Source: Rhodanobacter ginsengisoli (GTDB lineage Bacteria; Pseudomonadota; Gammaproteobacteria; Xanthomonadales; Rhodanobacteraceae). From it: a stretch of DNA of 64,000 nt. The translations under genes and the position numbers were made by a program. Positions 18,210-26,692 of this stretch are shown here, one piece after another (the first letter of the stretch is position 1; each line of letters begins with the position of its first letter). Below the pieces are notes generated by a model. The model saw only the letters and a list, made by a program, of their open reading frames with translations. It was not told the origin of the DNA and ran no database searches. The stretch spans positions 558,001 to 622,000 of the forward strand of contig NZ_JBHSNF010000002.1 in the NCBI RefSeq assembly GCF_042657065.1, given 5' to 3'.

Positions 18210-21200
18210 TTATTGGTTGATCAGCTCTCGCCAGGAAACACGCTGCAAGGTATTGGAGGTGCCGGATGTCTTGACACTGGTGGCGCTACCGTTATCGAAG
18301 CTCACCAGCATGCTGCCACCCATGAAGATCGGGTTGTTGGGTAACGAGCTGAAGCCCATGCCGCTGGTCGCCACGGCCTTCCCGTCCACCATGATGTAGT
18401 CGGCCGGCTGGTTGATCAGGCCGTCCCCGTTGAGATCGAAGAAGCTCGACGTGGGGCTGGTTCCGGTGAACGGATCGACCGCCATGATCCAGCCGCGCCC
18501 GGAGGGATTGCACAGATCCACCGCCGTCGGAATGCGCGTCGTCGCCAGCAGTTGATTACCCTGGAACTGATTAGGGGTGACGATCCGTTCGCCTTCGGCA
18601 ATCTGGTTGGGCGTATAGGTGACCTTCTTTGTTGTCGGATCCGTGGTGGACGTAGGCGACAACAGATCCATGTACCAGCCTGACTTGCCACCCAAGGACG
18701 ACGGAGCCGCTGTCACGGCCCGCGCCGGTGCAACCGCCGGTGCGGCCAGCACCGGGGGTACGGCCGTGGGATCCGCTGCGACTGCAGCCGTTCCCGGTGT
18801 CTCCGCAATGATATAGCGCTTCACGAGATCGCTGCGAGTCTTGCTTCCGTCGACAGCCAGGTTATTGGTGGTGGACTGCACGATCAAACCGTACCAGGAC
18901 TGAGTCGCCTTCGAGACGAGATCGCCGCTGCTCAAGTACTGGCCGGTACCGAAGAATACCCACAAGTCATGCGTGACTGGATTCTTGCCGACCAGCATGC
19001 CAGCGGTGATCGGCTGCACCGTGCCAGTCGAATCCTTGGCCACGAACAGCTGGGTACCGGTGCTGTTGGGGGTAGCCGTTGGCGTGTAAGTGTTTCCAGA
19101 CTTCTTGAGATAGTTCAACTGGAACGACCACACCCGACCTTGCGCGTCGCCCGCATAGGCCATCGTGCTGATGCCGTTGGAGAGATCATCCATCCAGACC
19201 GCCGGAGCAGCCAGACCGTTCCCGGTGGCGGTGTCCGTCGGGTGCACGTCGAGGCTGCCATCGGCGATGGCGAACTGCAGCAGGGCCGCCGTGCCGTTTT
19301 TGCTGTTGTAACCGTTGCCGATCAATACCGACCAGTTACTGTTGCCAGTCGTGTCGGTGGTGCCGGCATCGTTGGTCTGCGCGATGATCGGCTTGCCGGT
19401 CATCTGGCCGATATAGTCGGCGTTGGTTTTACCGTCGCCGGCGGAGCGCTCCCACAACAGTGTGATCTTGGCCGGATTCGTGACATCCAGCGCGTAGACC
19501 GCCTTGGCCAGGCCGCGGCCCGTGGTGCCCACCGCCACGCTGTGCCAGGCCGATCCGAAATAGACATCGGCGACCGTCAGTTCGCCGTCGTTGAAGTACT
19601 GATGCGGCGACGCCGCCGTGGTGCCGTAATCGGGATCTGACAGTTTCTTCAATCCATTGGTGATGACGGCCGCCGGCAGGTAGGCATACACCTCGGCGCC
19701 AGTGTCGGCGTTGAACGCGTGCAGCATGCCGTCATTGGCCGCCACGAAGATCAGACCCTGGCGCGTGGTGGCGGCGTAGGAAAGGAAACCGTCCGACCCC
19801 GTGAACGCCTGACCGACGAACTGATTGGCGTCCGGTTGCCCCACATACACCGGTTGGGAGTCGATGATATCGCCGAGCGCGGTATCGCGGCTCCGATAAA
19901 TGCCGTTCGTCTTCGACTTCTCCTTCGAAGCATCGCCGCGCAAATAGTTGATCAAGTCCTGCTGACTGGCGGTGGTGCTGCCCAATGCCGTCTGTTCGGT
20001 ACTCGAGAGTGTGGCGGGATCATCGAACGCCACCTGCGCCACCGGGGTGACACTCGGGTTGTAGGTGTAGATATTCCGCTTGTCGTAGGTGGGTAGAACC
20101 TTGGGATCGGCGGCACTCCAGGTGACCGTCGTGGCAAGCGCGCCGGTATTGGGATCCACCGCAATCGCCTTCAGATCACCCTTCCACTTCGCAGTGTAGT
20201 AGTTCGCCTGGTAGGCGAACGCGCCGGACTTCAACTGGGTGGAGTTCGCCGCCAGGCTTGCACCGGTACCCACCCGCTCGGAAGCACGCTTCAACGCGTC
20301 CGCCAGACCCGCGGCGAATGCCTCTGGACTGGTAGCAGCATAGAAGCCGCCATGACCATTGACCGCCGCGTGCGCCAGATCGGCGATGGTGCTGATTTTG
20401 TTCGAGGATGGTGCCGGCCAGCTGAAGCCGGTGATTGCCGTACCGCCGTTAGCCCAACTGAAAATCTGGTCGATCGTGGTACCCGTCGGGGTAATGCCTT
20501 GCGGTGTAAAGCCCAGACCCAGGGTAAACGTCGTCATGTGCTGCCAGAAAGCCGGATCATCGGTGCTGGTAGGCACTTCGTTGGCAATATCGGACGTGCC
20601 GGTGGTGCTCGACATCAAATCCGTCTTCCAGTACTTCATCGCCACATCGGCAAGGGTATCGCTGGCCGAGTCCTTGTAGGGCGAAGCCGCCACGTAGCTG
20701 TAACTCTGATTATTCGGACCGGCAATGGTAGGTCCGTCAGTGTTGTCGATATTGTCATTGCCGAGATCCGAGCCATTCCAGAACCCGTCGGTGGTCAGGA
20801 TCGTATATGCCTGACGGCAGGCGAGCTCGGTCGTATCTGTGCTCGAGGTCTGCCAGGGCTGCGCTGATTCATAATACTGACCCACAGCGTCGAGCGACGC
20901 CCGCAAGGGCGTTGAATTTCCCGGAGTTTCACCAATCAGCCATTTCCAGAAACTATCTTTCTGAGTACCGGAAGATCCATCACCAAAAGGCTGGACGTCC
21001 GCGATGGTCTTGTAGTTATATTTGGAAGTTGGCGCAGGCAGTGCGCTATTGTTTCGTCCGTTGATTGATCCAAAGCCGACGCGAAACGTGGAGTCGATGG
21101 CGGAAAATGAATTCATCAGGCCACTTTTGGCCATCAGCATCCGGGTGTGGTAATACGAAAACCAATTGGCGATGTTTTGCCCGGCCGCGACACCCACGGG

Positions 21201-21938
21201 TGCGGCGGCACCGGACTTGTCGGACGCCAATACACAGTCAATCGGCGTACTGGTGCTGCTCAGGCTGCCACAATCCGACGGCGCAACATAATGCACCACA
21301 TATGCGCCAGCCGCAGGGCCAGTCGAATACTGAAAATATTTTGCATTTGATGTGTGGTAGGTGAAATAGCATATATTGCTCCACCAACTATACGTATAGC
21401 CACCATAGCCTTTCAGGTTGCTATATTTATCTGCACAATCGCTGTCGGAGGAGATGCTTGTGCTGTAGTACTGAGCGGACCCTGTTGAGTAATCGATATT
21501 ATTGTTGCCATCATTTGAGCTGTATGCAGTCAAATCGATGCTTCCCGAGGATTGCTTGAACCCGTCAACCCAGGCACTGGTCAGGCCCGTTGCATTGGCA
21601 TAGGACGTACCATCGGCGTTGACCGGAGGTTTGTAGGTAACCGTCGGATTGTAATAAACACCATTATTGCTTGCATCGATCAGAGCATCGTTGTTGCCGT
21701 TATTTTTCAGATACCCCCAATCCGGCATGTAATCCGATGCCATCGACCCGGAGTCATCCAGCATCAACGTGATATTCGGCGGCAGAGGCTTCTGGATGAT
21801 CAGCGGTGTCTGATCGACCGTGACGGCCGCCAGCGCTGGCGAGAAGGCGACGCCCAGCAGCCAGACGGAGAAACCGATGGTCAGCAGTTTGCCGAAAAAA
21901 CTGCCGGGCTTGCTGTGCAGACGAGAGGCGATTTTCAT
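18210..21938 (-). CDS. pilY1: Type IV pilus tip adhesin/biogenesis protein PilY1
   Basis: About 1,242 residues. A signal peptide is clear (hydrophobic 'LLTIGFSVWLLGVAFSPALA'). It is followed by a von Willebrand A-like region with MIDAS-type 'LMLDDSGSM' at about 59-66, the tip-adhesin half. The C-terminal half is the PilY1 beta-propeller ('GLIFVAANDGMLHAFNADTG', 'GRGLAKAVYALDVTNPAKI') with an EF-hand-like calcium loop 'DLNGDGLIN' near residue 1167. A low-complexity Ala/Pro linker lies at about residue 1050. A TTG start at 22013 is possible, but the ATG at 21938 places the signal peptide correctly and has a GGAA upstream. It functions in surface sensing, pilus extension and retraction. Confidence 0.93.
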   Translation of the reverse strand: MKIASRLHSKPGSFFGKLLTIGFSVWLLGVAFSPALAAVTVDQTPLIIQKPLPPNITLMLDDSGSMASDYMPDWGYLKNNGNNDALIDASNNGVYYNPTVTYKPPVNADGTSYANATGLTSAWVDGFKQSSGSIDLTAYSSNDGNNNIDYSTGSAQYYSTSISSDSDCADKYSNLKGYGGYTYSWWSNICYFTYHTSNAKYFQYSTGPAAGAYVVHYVAPSDCGSLSSTSTPIDCVLASDKSGAAAPVGVAAGQNIANWFSYYHTRMLMAKSGLMNSFSAIDSTFRVGFGSINGRNNSALPAPTSKYNYKTIADVQPFGDGSSGTQKDSFWKWLIGETPGNSTPLRASLDAVGQYYESAQPWQTSSTDTTELACRQAYTILTTDGFWNGSDLGNDNIDNTDGPTIAGPNNQSYSYVAASPYKDSASDTLADVAMKYWKTDLMSSTTGTSDIANEVPTSTDDPAFWQHMTTFTLGLGFTPQGITPTGTTIDQIFSWANGGTAITGFSWPAPSSNKISTIADLAHAAVNGHGGFYAATSPEAFAAGLADALKRASERVGTGASLAANSTQLKSGAFAYQANYYTAKWKGDLKAIAVDPNTGALATTVTWSAADPKVLPTYDKRNIYTYNPSVTPVAQVAFDDPATLSSTEQTALGSTTASQQDLINYLRGDASKEKSKTNGIYRSRDTALGDIIDSQPVYVGQPDANQFVGQAFTGSDGFLSYAATTRQGLIFVAANDGMLHAFNADTGAEVYAYLPAAVITNGLKKLSDPDYGTTAASPHQYFNDGELTVADVYFGSAWHSVAVGTTGRGLAKAVYALDVTNPAKITLLWERSAGDGKTNADYIGQMTGKPIIAQTNDAGTTDTTGNSNWSVLIGNGYNSKNGTAALLQFAIADGSLDVHPTDTATGNGLAAPAVWMDDLSNGISTMAYAGDAQGRVWSFQLNYLKKSGNTYTPTATPNSTGTQLFVAKDSTGTVQPITAGMLVGKNPVTHDLWVFFGTGQYLSSGDLVSKATQSWYGLIVQSTTNNLAVDGSKTRSDLVKRYIIAETPGTAAVAADPTAVPPVLAAPAVAPARAVTAAPSSLGGKSGWYMDLLSPTSTTDPTTKKVTYTPNQIAEGERIVTPNQFQGNQLLATTRIPTAVDLCNPSGRGWIMAVDPFTGTSPTSSFFDLNGDGLINQPADYIMVDGKAVATSGMGFSSLPNNPIFMGGSMLVSFDNGSATSVKTSGTSNTLQRVSWRELINQ

Positions 21939-22009
21939 GACGGTTCCGCTCTGTGCGATGGTGCGGCATGGGAAGGCCCATGCACCCTTGCCAAGGTATG
22001 ACTGGAAAC

Positions 22010-22657
22010 TCAACCCTGCTTGATCATGGCCTGCAGCACGACCACGGCGCGATTACCCACCTTGGCGGGATCGCCGCTGCGGGCCGTCACGCGGTAATAG
22101 ATGTTCTTGATGGAGCCGCCATTGACGCCGTAGTTGTGCGAATTGGCGCTCTGGTTGAAGCCCGTGTCGGCAGCCGGATTCTGGAAATCACCCATGTTTT
22201 CGATCACGTACTGGGGCTGGCCACTCGCCAGTGAGCCTGCCGTGTATTGAGCGGCACTGAGAGTCTTGATGCTGCCCGTCGGCAGGTGGGTATCGTTGAA
22301 CGGATCGGACAGGCAGACCACACTGGCGGACTGGCAGTTGCGCGCCACATCGGCAGGGCTGCTCGGGATGCTTGCTGCCGCCACACGCATGGCCGCCTCG
22401 GCACTCTGGAAGGCGATCTGTCGGTCGTACATGTTGGCGGTCATCTTCTGCTGCATGATGGTGCCGCGCACGGCGGCAAGGCCGACCAGGGTAATCACCA
22501 GGAGCAAGATCAACGCCACCACCAGCGCCACTCCGCGCTGGCCGGCGCGGGCCGGCGATCCCAGACGGCCGCGATCACGAACCCTCAAGGAAGCCACGGC
22601 CGACCGGGAATTCGCCGAGGGACATACACACGCATGGGTTTCGGAGACGTGGCTCAT
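22010..22657 (-). CDS. pilX: Minor pilin assembly protein PilX
   Basis: About 215 residues starting MSHVSETHA. The prepilin-like segment 'QRGVALVVALILLLVITLVG' is typical of PilX, which has V-A-L in place of the usual F-T-L-I-E, followed by 'QQKMTANMYDRQIAFQSAEAA', a hallmark of PilX. The start lies one base after the pilW stop (TGA A ATG). The pre-cleavage leader is long (about 42 residues). PilX is a core component of the pilus initiation complex. Confidence 0.9.
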   Translation of the reverse strand: MSHVSETHACVCPSANSRSAVASLRVRDRGRLGSPARAGQRGVALVVALILLLVITLVGLAAVRGTIMQQKMTANMYDRQIAFQSAEAAMRVAAASIPSSPADVARNCQSASVVCLSDPFNDTHLPTGSIKTLSAAQYTAGSLASGQPQYVIENMGDFQNPAADTGFNQSANSHNYGVNGGSIKNIYYRVTARSGDPAKVGNRAVVVLQAMIKQG

Positions 22658-22658
22658 T

Positions 22659-23729
22659 TCATGGCACTCGATTGCGCACGGTGGTGGTGGCCGTAAAGTT
22701 GCGCGAGATGGCTTTGACATCGGTGCCGGCGCGCTTGTCGACGCTCTCCAGCGTGAGCGTGACCTGCACGGCGTCGACCGTGGCCCAGTTGGCGTCGGCA
22801 CCTATCGTCGTCGCATTCACGAAGCCGGTACCAAGCGGATTGCTCTGGTGGTATTTGATGGTCATGGCTGTGACGTCGCGCACCATCTCCTGCGCCGTCG
22901 CCGTGGGCTTGGCGCCGGAGGTGACCACGCTGACGCGATACAGTGACTTGCCACCAATCGGGTTGGTCCCGATGTACCAGTCCACCGCAGCCAACTTGAA
23001 AATCTGCGAATTGGGTCCGAACTGGTAGCCATTGCCATTGGCGGTGCACACGGTGGGATAGCCCATGCCTTTGGAGCAGTTGCCTGGTGTACCGGTGCCG
23101 GTGTTGTGCACGACAGTGACGTTGGAATTGGTGTAGTTGGTGATCTGGACGATGGTGGCATGATCGGGGTCGCATACGATGATCACATCACCTGTTGTGA
23201 GATCCGAGGTGGTGTCGTTGAGCTTGAAATTTGCAGCGGTCGAACTGGGGGTGGCGGCCACGCTCAAACCTGTGTCGGCGGCGCCAATCAGTTGCAATGA
23301 ATCCGTGCCGGTCACCTGGTCGGTCGCCGCCGTGCCGACGGTCAAGGCCGGGTCAGTCGTGGAACCGACCGGGTATCCGTGCACGGCATTGCCCCAGTTG
23401 GCCCACCAATCCGGCGTAGCCGACCCGGGACCGTTTTGGAGTACGTTGGCGACGCGCCCAGCGTTGCCGCAGCCGGTCAGACCGGCGTCGCGGATGTCGC
23501 GCGCCATCATCTCGAACGCGATGCGTGAGCCGTCTTCCACGTCGCCAAGGGCCTTATTGGTGCGCGCGGATTGCTGAGTGGCCAGGAACACGCTGACCAC
23601 ACCGGCAATGACGATCAGACCCAGCAGCATGGCAATCATCAACTCGATCAAGGTGAACCCGAGCGACGATCTTGCCGGCCCGGATACCCGCCGCCCCTTG
23701 CCGGGGCGAATGGCGCGACAATCGCTCAT
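22659..23729 (-). CDS. pilW: Minor pilin PilW
   Basis: A 356-residue prepilin with the class III signal 'SLGFTLIELMIAMLLGLIVIA' after a basic leader ('RAIRPGKGRRVSGPARSS'). It carries the PilW features 'SVFLATQQSARTNKALGDVEDGSR' and 'EMMARDIRDAGLTGCG'. The size matches PilW (large minor pilin, 270-390 residues). The start ATG overlaps the pilV stop (ATGA), and the stop is one base before pilX. It is part of the priming pseudopilin complex. Confidence 0.92.
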   Translation of the reverse strand: MSDCRAIRPGKGRRVSGPARSSLGFTLIELMIAMLLGLIVIAGVVSVFLATQQSARTNKALGDVEDGSRIAFEMMARDIRDAGLTGCGNAGRVANVLQNGPGSATPDWWANWGNAVHGYPVGSTTDPALTVGTAATDQVTGTDSLQLIGAADTGLSVAATPSSTAANFKLNDTTSDLTTGDVIIVCDPDHATIVQITNYTNSNVTVVHNTGTGTPGNCSKGMGYPTVCTANGNGYQFGPNSQIFKLAAVDWYIGTNPIGGKSLYRVSVVTSGAKPTATAQEMVRDVTAMTIKYHQSNPLGTGFVNATTIGADANWATVDAVQVTLTLESVDKRAGTDVKAISRNFTATTTVRNRVP

Positions 23730-24343
23730 AACATCCCCTTGGTGATGACTTTCTGTTGAGTTCCGCCACCCAACCCTGCCCGACTGTCGTCGAAGACGAT
23801 CGTGACGGTGCATTGGCCATTGGCATCGCAACTGATCGTACCGGTGGTGTTGGTCGATGAACCAAGGCTCGTACTGAGCTGACCACACCACTGACTTAGC
23901 TGGTACGCAGCCAAGGTTGTCCCCGCCGCTGGGCAGGCGGCGGAGTTGGCCGGAATAGCCGCTGTGCCGCCGACGGCAGGAACGGCGGCTGTAGCCGGTG
24001 TGACGGTACCGTTGTAGTCGCCATGCTTGGCACTGTTGATATCGGCTCGCATCGCGTCAAGAATCGAGTAGCTGGCGACTGTGGCCATGCTGCGCGCCAT
24101 CGCGCTGTTGTTGGTGGACATCGACATCGCCTGCAATGCCGCAATGCCGAGAAAACCGATCGAGACCACCAGCACGGCCACCAGCACTTCGATCAGGCCG
24201 ACGCCGGACTGCCGCCGGGGCACGGTGATGGCGGTCAGGTAGTTACTGCGCACCCTGCTCGCGGCAGCCCGACCGACAAGCCGGTCGGGTGCACCGACCA
24301 AGCCAGCGGAAACTGGAAGTGCAGTGGGATCGAGGCCGTTCAT
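23726..24343 (-). CDS. pilV: Minor pilin PilV
   Basis: A type IV prepilin of the PilV type: 'QSGVGLIEVLVAVLVVSIGFLG' then 'AALQAMSMSTNNSAMARSMAT'. Taking the ATG that overlaps the fimT stop (TGATG) gives 205 residues with a leader of about 50 residues. A GTG further in would give 'MPRRQSG|VGLIEVL', a normal 7-residue leader, but without a visible ribosome binding site. The two Cys-containing motifs ('QWCGQLS', 'ISCDANGQCTV') fit a disulfide-bonded pilin domain. Confidence 0.9.
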   Translation of the reverse strand: MNGLDPTALPVSAGLVGAPDRLVGRAAASRVRSNYLTAITVPRRQSGVGLIEVLVAVLVVSIGFLGIAALQAMSMSTNNSAMARSMATVASYSILDAMRADINSAKHGDYNGTVTPATAAVPAVGGTAAIPANSAACPAAGTTLAAYQLSQWCGQLSTSLGSSTNTTGTISCDANGQCTVTIVFDDSRAGLGGGTQQKVITKGML

Positions 24344-24900
24344 CAGGGGCAGGTTCCTGTCTTGTTGGTGACGTCTAGGATCGAGCCGGAGGTCAACCCA
24401 ATGACCCGCATGTTGTCGGTAGTCAGCGAAGCGGTGCATATGGTCATCACCGTGCCCGAATAGGGCGCAGCCACACCGACCTTGTGACCCAGGCTGTCTC
24501 CGGAAAAGCTCAAGGCGACCGCATTGCCGCTCAATTGGAGCGAGGAGGTGAGCCCCACCGTTCCGGAGCGAATTTGCGTTGCGGACTTAGTCGTCGGGGT
24601 AACGGTCTGGAAATAAACCGCGCCGACCTCCGTACCGCAGGCAGTACCAAGCGTGCTGGATGTATTGCTGGTGGCGGAATCGCTGCAGAACTGGACGTTG
24701 CCGTTGTGCTTGACCGCCTCGGCGCGGGCGAGATTGATCGCGCCGACCACGTCATTCGCCGTCGTGGTCAACTTGCTCGAAAGAATGATCGTCTTGAAAC
24801 TCGGCACGGCGATCATGATCAGCACCACCGCAATGGTGACGGTGATCATCAGCTCGACCAGCGTGAAACCACGGATGCGCCGCGCAGTTGTAAGCATCAT
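24343..24900 (-). CDS. fimT: Minor pilin FimT/FimU (GspH-type pseudopilin)
   Basis: A 185-residue GspH/FimT-domain prepilin: 'RRIRGFTLVELMITVTIAVVL' near the N-terminus and 'NDVVGAINLARAEAVKHNGNVQFC' after the first helix, which is typical of FimT/FimU. The start chosen is the first of tandem ATGs at 24900, overlapping (ATGA) the stop of the truncated prepilin upstream. It is the first intact gene of the minor-pilin operon; the pilV start overlaps its stop. FimT versus FimU cannot be told apart by eye. Confidence 0.88.
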   Translation of the reverse strand: MMLTTARRIRGFTLVELMITVTIAVVLIMIAVPSFKTIILSSKLTTTANDVVGAINLARAEAVKHNGNVQFCSDSATSNTSSTLGTACGTEVGAVYFQTVTPTTKSATQIRSGTVGLTSSLQLSGNAVALSFSGDSLGHKVGVAAPYSGTVMTICTASLTTDNMRVIGLTSGSILDVTNKTGTCP

Positions 24901-25019
24901 TCGACCGCCCCCTGATTGGCCGGCTGCAACAGATGGGAACTCCACCGGCGTCCGCGGAACGCGGTCGACCCCAGCACCTCGATCAACGAGACGCCTCGCT
25001 GACGCAACAAGACTTGCAT
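24897..25019 (-). pseudogene. Truncated prepilin (PilV/FimT-like N-terminus), 40 codons
   Basis: A small frame with its own Shine-Dalgarno (GGAGA, about 5 nt upstream of the ATG) encodes MQVLLRQRGVSLIEVLGSTA followed by about 20 residues unlike any pilin. The first 16 residues are a perfect class III prepilin signal (Gly at -1, Glu at +5). Only about 7 residues of the mature hydrophobic helix remain before the frame becomes basic, so it cannot form a normal pilin. Its stop overlaps the fimT start. It is best read as the remnant of a deleted pilin gene that still delivers ribosomes to fimT. Confidence 0.6.
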
Positions 25020-25213
25020 GGAATTCTCCCTGATACCCCTGCATCCACTGTACCCAACCGACCGGCCCCGGCCAGCCCCCATCCGACAAACGGTAGGAAT
25101 TGCCCGACAAGCGGTCCGTGGCGCCGCAAAAAAAGCGAACACCGTCACCCTGCGAATGTCACCTGGCACGCAGGCGGGCAGTATCGGCAACATGAGGGAA
25201 GCAGGTGTACAAG

Positions 25214-25242
25214 AAAAAAAGCAAAAGCCCGCGTTGGCGGGC
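25214..25242 (-). terminator. Intrinsic terminator (likely the ancestral tRNA-Thr terminator)
   Basis: On the minus strand GCCCGC-CAAC-GCGGGC is followed by TTTTGC and seven T. It lies immediately beyond the tRNA-3'-end-like sequence at 25254-25269, as a tRNA terminator would, and now ends transcripts coming from the glycosyltransferase gene. Confidence 0.8.
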
Positions 25243-25253
25243 CTCTGAAGTTC

Positions 25254-25269
25254 TGGTGCCGGAAATAGG
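25254..25269 (-). repeat. 16-bp direct repeat of the tRNA-Thr 3' end (candidate att site)
   Basis: TGGTGCCGGAAATAGG on the plus strand is identical and in the same orientation to 44064-44079, the last 16 nt (including CCA) of the intact tRNA-Thr gene. The remainder of a tRNA is absent here. The two copies are 18,810 bp apart and bracket the type I secretion locus. Confidence 0.7.
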
Positions 25270-25332
25270 TAGACTTGCCCCGATCTGTAGAACCCCAGGA
25301 CTTCACGATCCCGCGAGTGCCTCAGGCTCAAC

Positions 25333-26631
25333 CTAGTGCTGAAATGACCACGCCATTAAGGGGTTGCGTGGTGCGACATGAGGAGTGCCCGGGGACAGAT
25401 CACGACTGGATTCGATCAGCTCCTTCTGTCGAGGTAGACAGACCGTCTGCAGGTCATACCGCTCCAGGATGGTTTGGCGTGCATCAGCGCGCACGGCCTG
25501 CATTCTCGTTGGGTCGTCGCAAACACGCTGGATTGTCTGAACCAACTCGCTAGGAGAGAAGAAGTCCACCAGCAGCCCGTTCTTGCCGTCGGAGATCACT
25601 TCTTCGACCGGCGCCGTTCGGGACCCGATCACCAGACAACCGGCGGCCATGGCCTCCATCATCGACCAGGACAGTACGAACGGATAAGTCAGATAGACAT
25701 GCGCGGTAGAGACCTGCAGCACGCGAAGGAATGTCGCGTATGGCAGTTTGCCGACAAAATGCACACGACTGGAATCGAAGTGGCCGTTGATCTCGGCGAG
25801 ATACTTCTCGCGGTAGCTGCCCTTGACCAGCCGACGGCCGTAAGAGACGTCATCCCCCCCCACGATGATCACGTGAGCCTTCGGTCGTGCTTTGAGTAAC
25901 TCGGGAAGTGCCCGCATGAAGGTGTGGAAACCACGGTAGGGCTCAAGATTTCGGCTGACGAACGTGATCACCTCATCATGTCGTCGCAATGTCAGATTCT
26001 TATGAGGGAATTTGAGAAAGGCTTCGGAATCGGGCTTGACGACGGAAGTGTCGACCCCGTCATGAACCACTGAAATCTTAGGTTGATAGATCGCTGGAAA
26101 GCGCGTCCGCTGCCACATCGTTGGCGCAATGCCGATGTCGGCTTGCTCCAAGGCCATCAGATGGTGCAGATTGCGTATCCGCAGCCGCAGAACGTCATCC
26201 GCGCTATTGGGGAATTCGGGATCGAAGTTGAAATCCTGGCCATCGGTGTGATAGTAAAATTCGCAAAAATGGATCAGCGTGCACCGAGGAAATACGTCCT
26301 TAAGAAACAAAGTCTCCCCCCAGCCAGGATGTGCATAGACGACATCCGGATAGAAGCCAGCCTTCTTGAGCTTGAGCAGCACAGACAGGACAAGCTGCCC
26401 GCGTTGCACTGCGGCTTCAGTCGTACGCAGCGTAGCAAGCGTTGTTCCCACGGCCGCGGGAGGGCTGTCGTAGCCAACCAATCGCACACCCGCGATGGGC
26501 CGCTGTATGTTTTCCCGCAGCCGTTTCATCTCTGCCAACCCGACCACCTGGTGGCCGGGCTGTTGCCCATAGTGGATCAGCAGATGACGGTACTGGCCCG
26601 GCAGGTTCTGGTGAATGAACAAGAGACGCAA
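25333..26631 (-). CDS. GT4-family glycosyltransferase
   Basis: A 432-residue GT-B fold glycosyltransferase. The N-terminal acceptor-side domain starts 'MRLLFIHQNLPGQYRHLLIH'; the C-terminal nucleotide-sugar domain includes 'ITFVSRNLEPYRGFHTFMRA', 'HVIIVGGDDVSYGRR', and the GT4 signature 'SWSMMEAMAAGCLVIGSR' with 'PVEEVI'. No membrane segment. It is followed (in transcription order preceded) by the type I exporter genes, with 61 bp between. Acceptor unknown: exopolysaccharide, or, more speculatively, the RTX protein itself. It lies within the tRNA-bounded insertion and is less GC-rich than the flanking core genes. Confidence 0.88.
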   Translation of the reverse strand: MRLLFIHQNLPGQYRHLLIHYGQQPGHQVVGLAEMKRLRENIQRPIAGVRLVGYDSPPAAVGTTLATLRTTEAAVQRGQLVLSVLLKLKKAGFYPDVVYAHPGWGETLFLKDVFPRCTLIHFCEFYYHTDGQDFNFDPEFPNSADDVLRLRIRNLHHLMALEQADIGIAPTMWQRTRFPAIYQPKISVVHDGVDTSVVKPDSEAFLKFPHKNLTLRRHDEVITFVSRNLEPYRGFHTFMRALPELLKARPKAHVIIVGGDDVSYGRRLVKGSYREKYLAEINGHFDSSRVHFVGKLPYATFLRVLQVSTAHVYLTYPFVLSWSMMEAMAAGCLVIGSRTAPVEEVISDGKNGLLVDFFSPSELVQTIQRVCDDPTRMQAVRADARQTILERYDLQTVCLPRQKELIESSRDLSPGTPHVAPRNPLMAWSFQH

Positions 26632-26692
26632 GGTAAATTACCGTCCAGTCGCAAAACAGGTTGATCGAATGAAATGCCCAAGCTGAAAGCAG

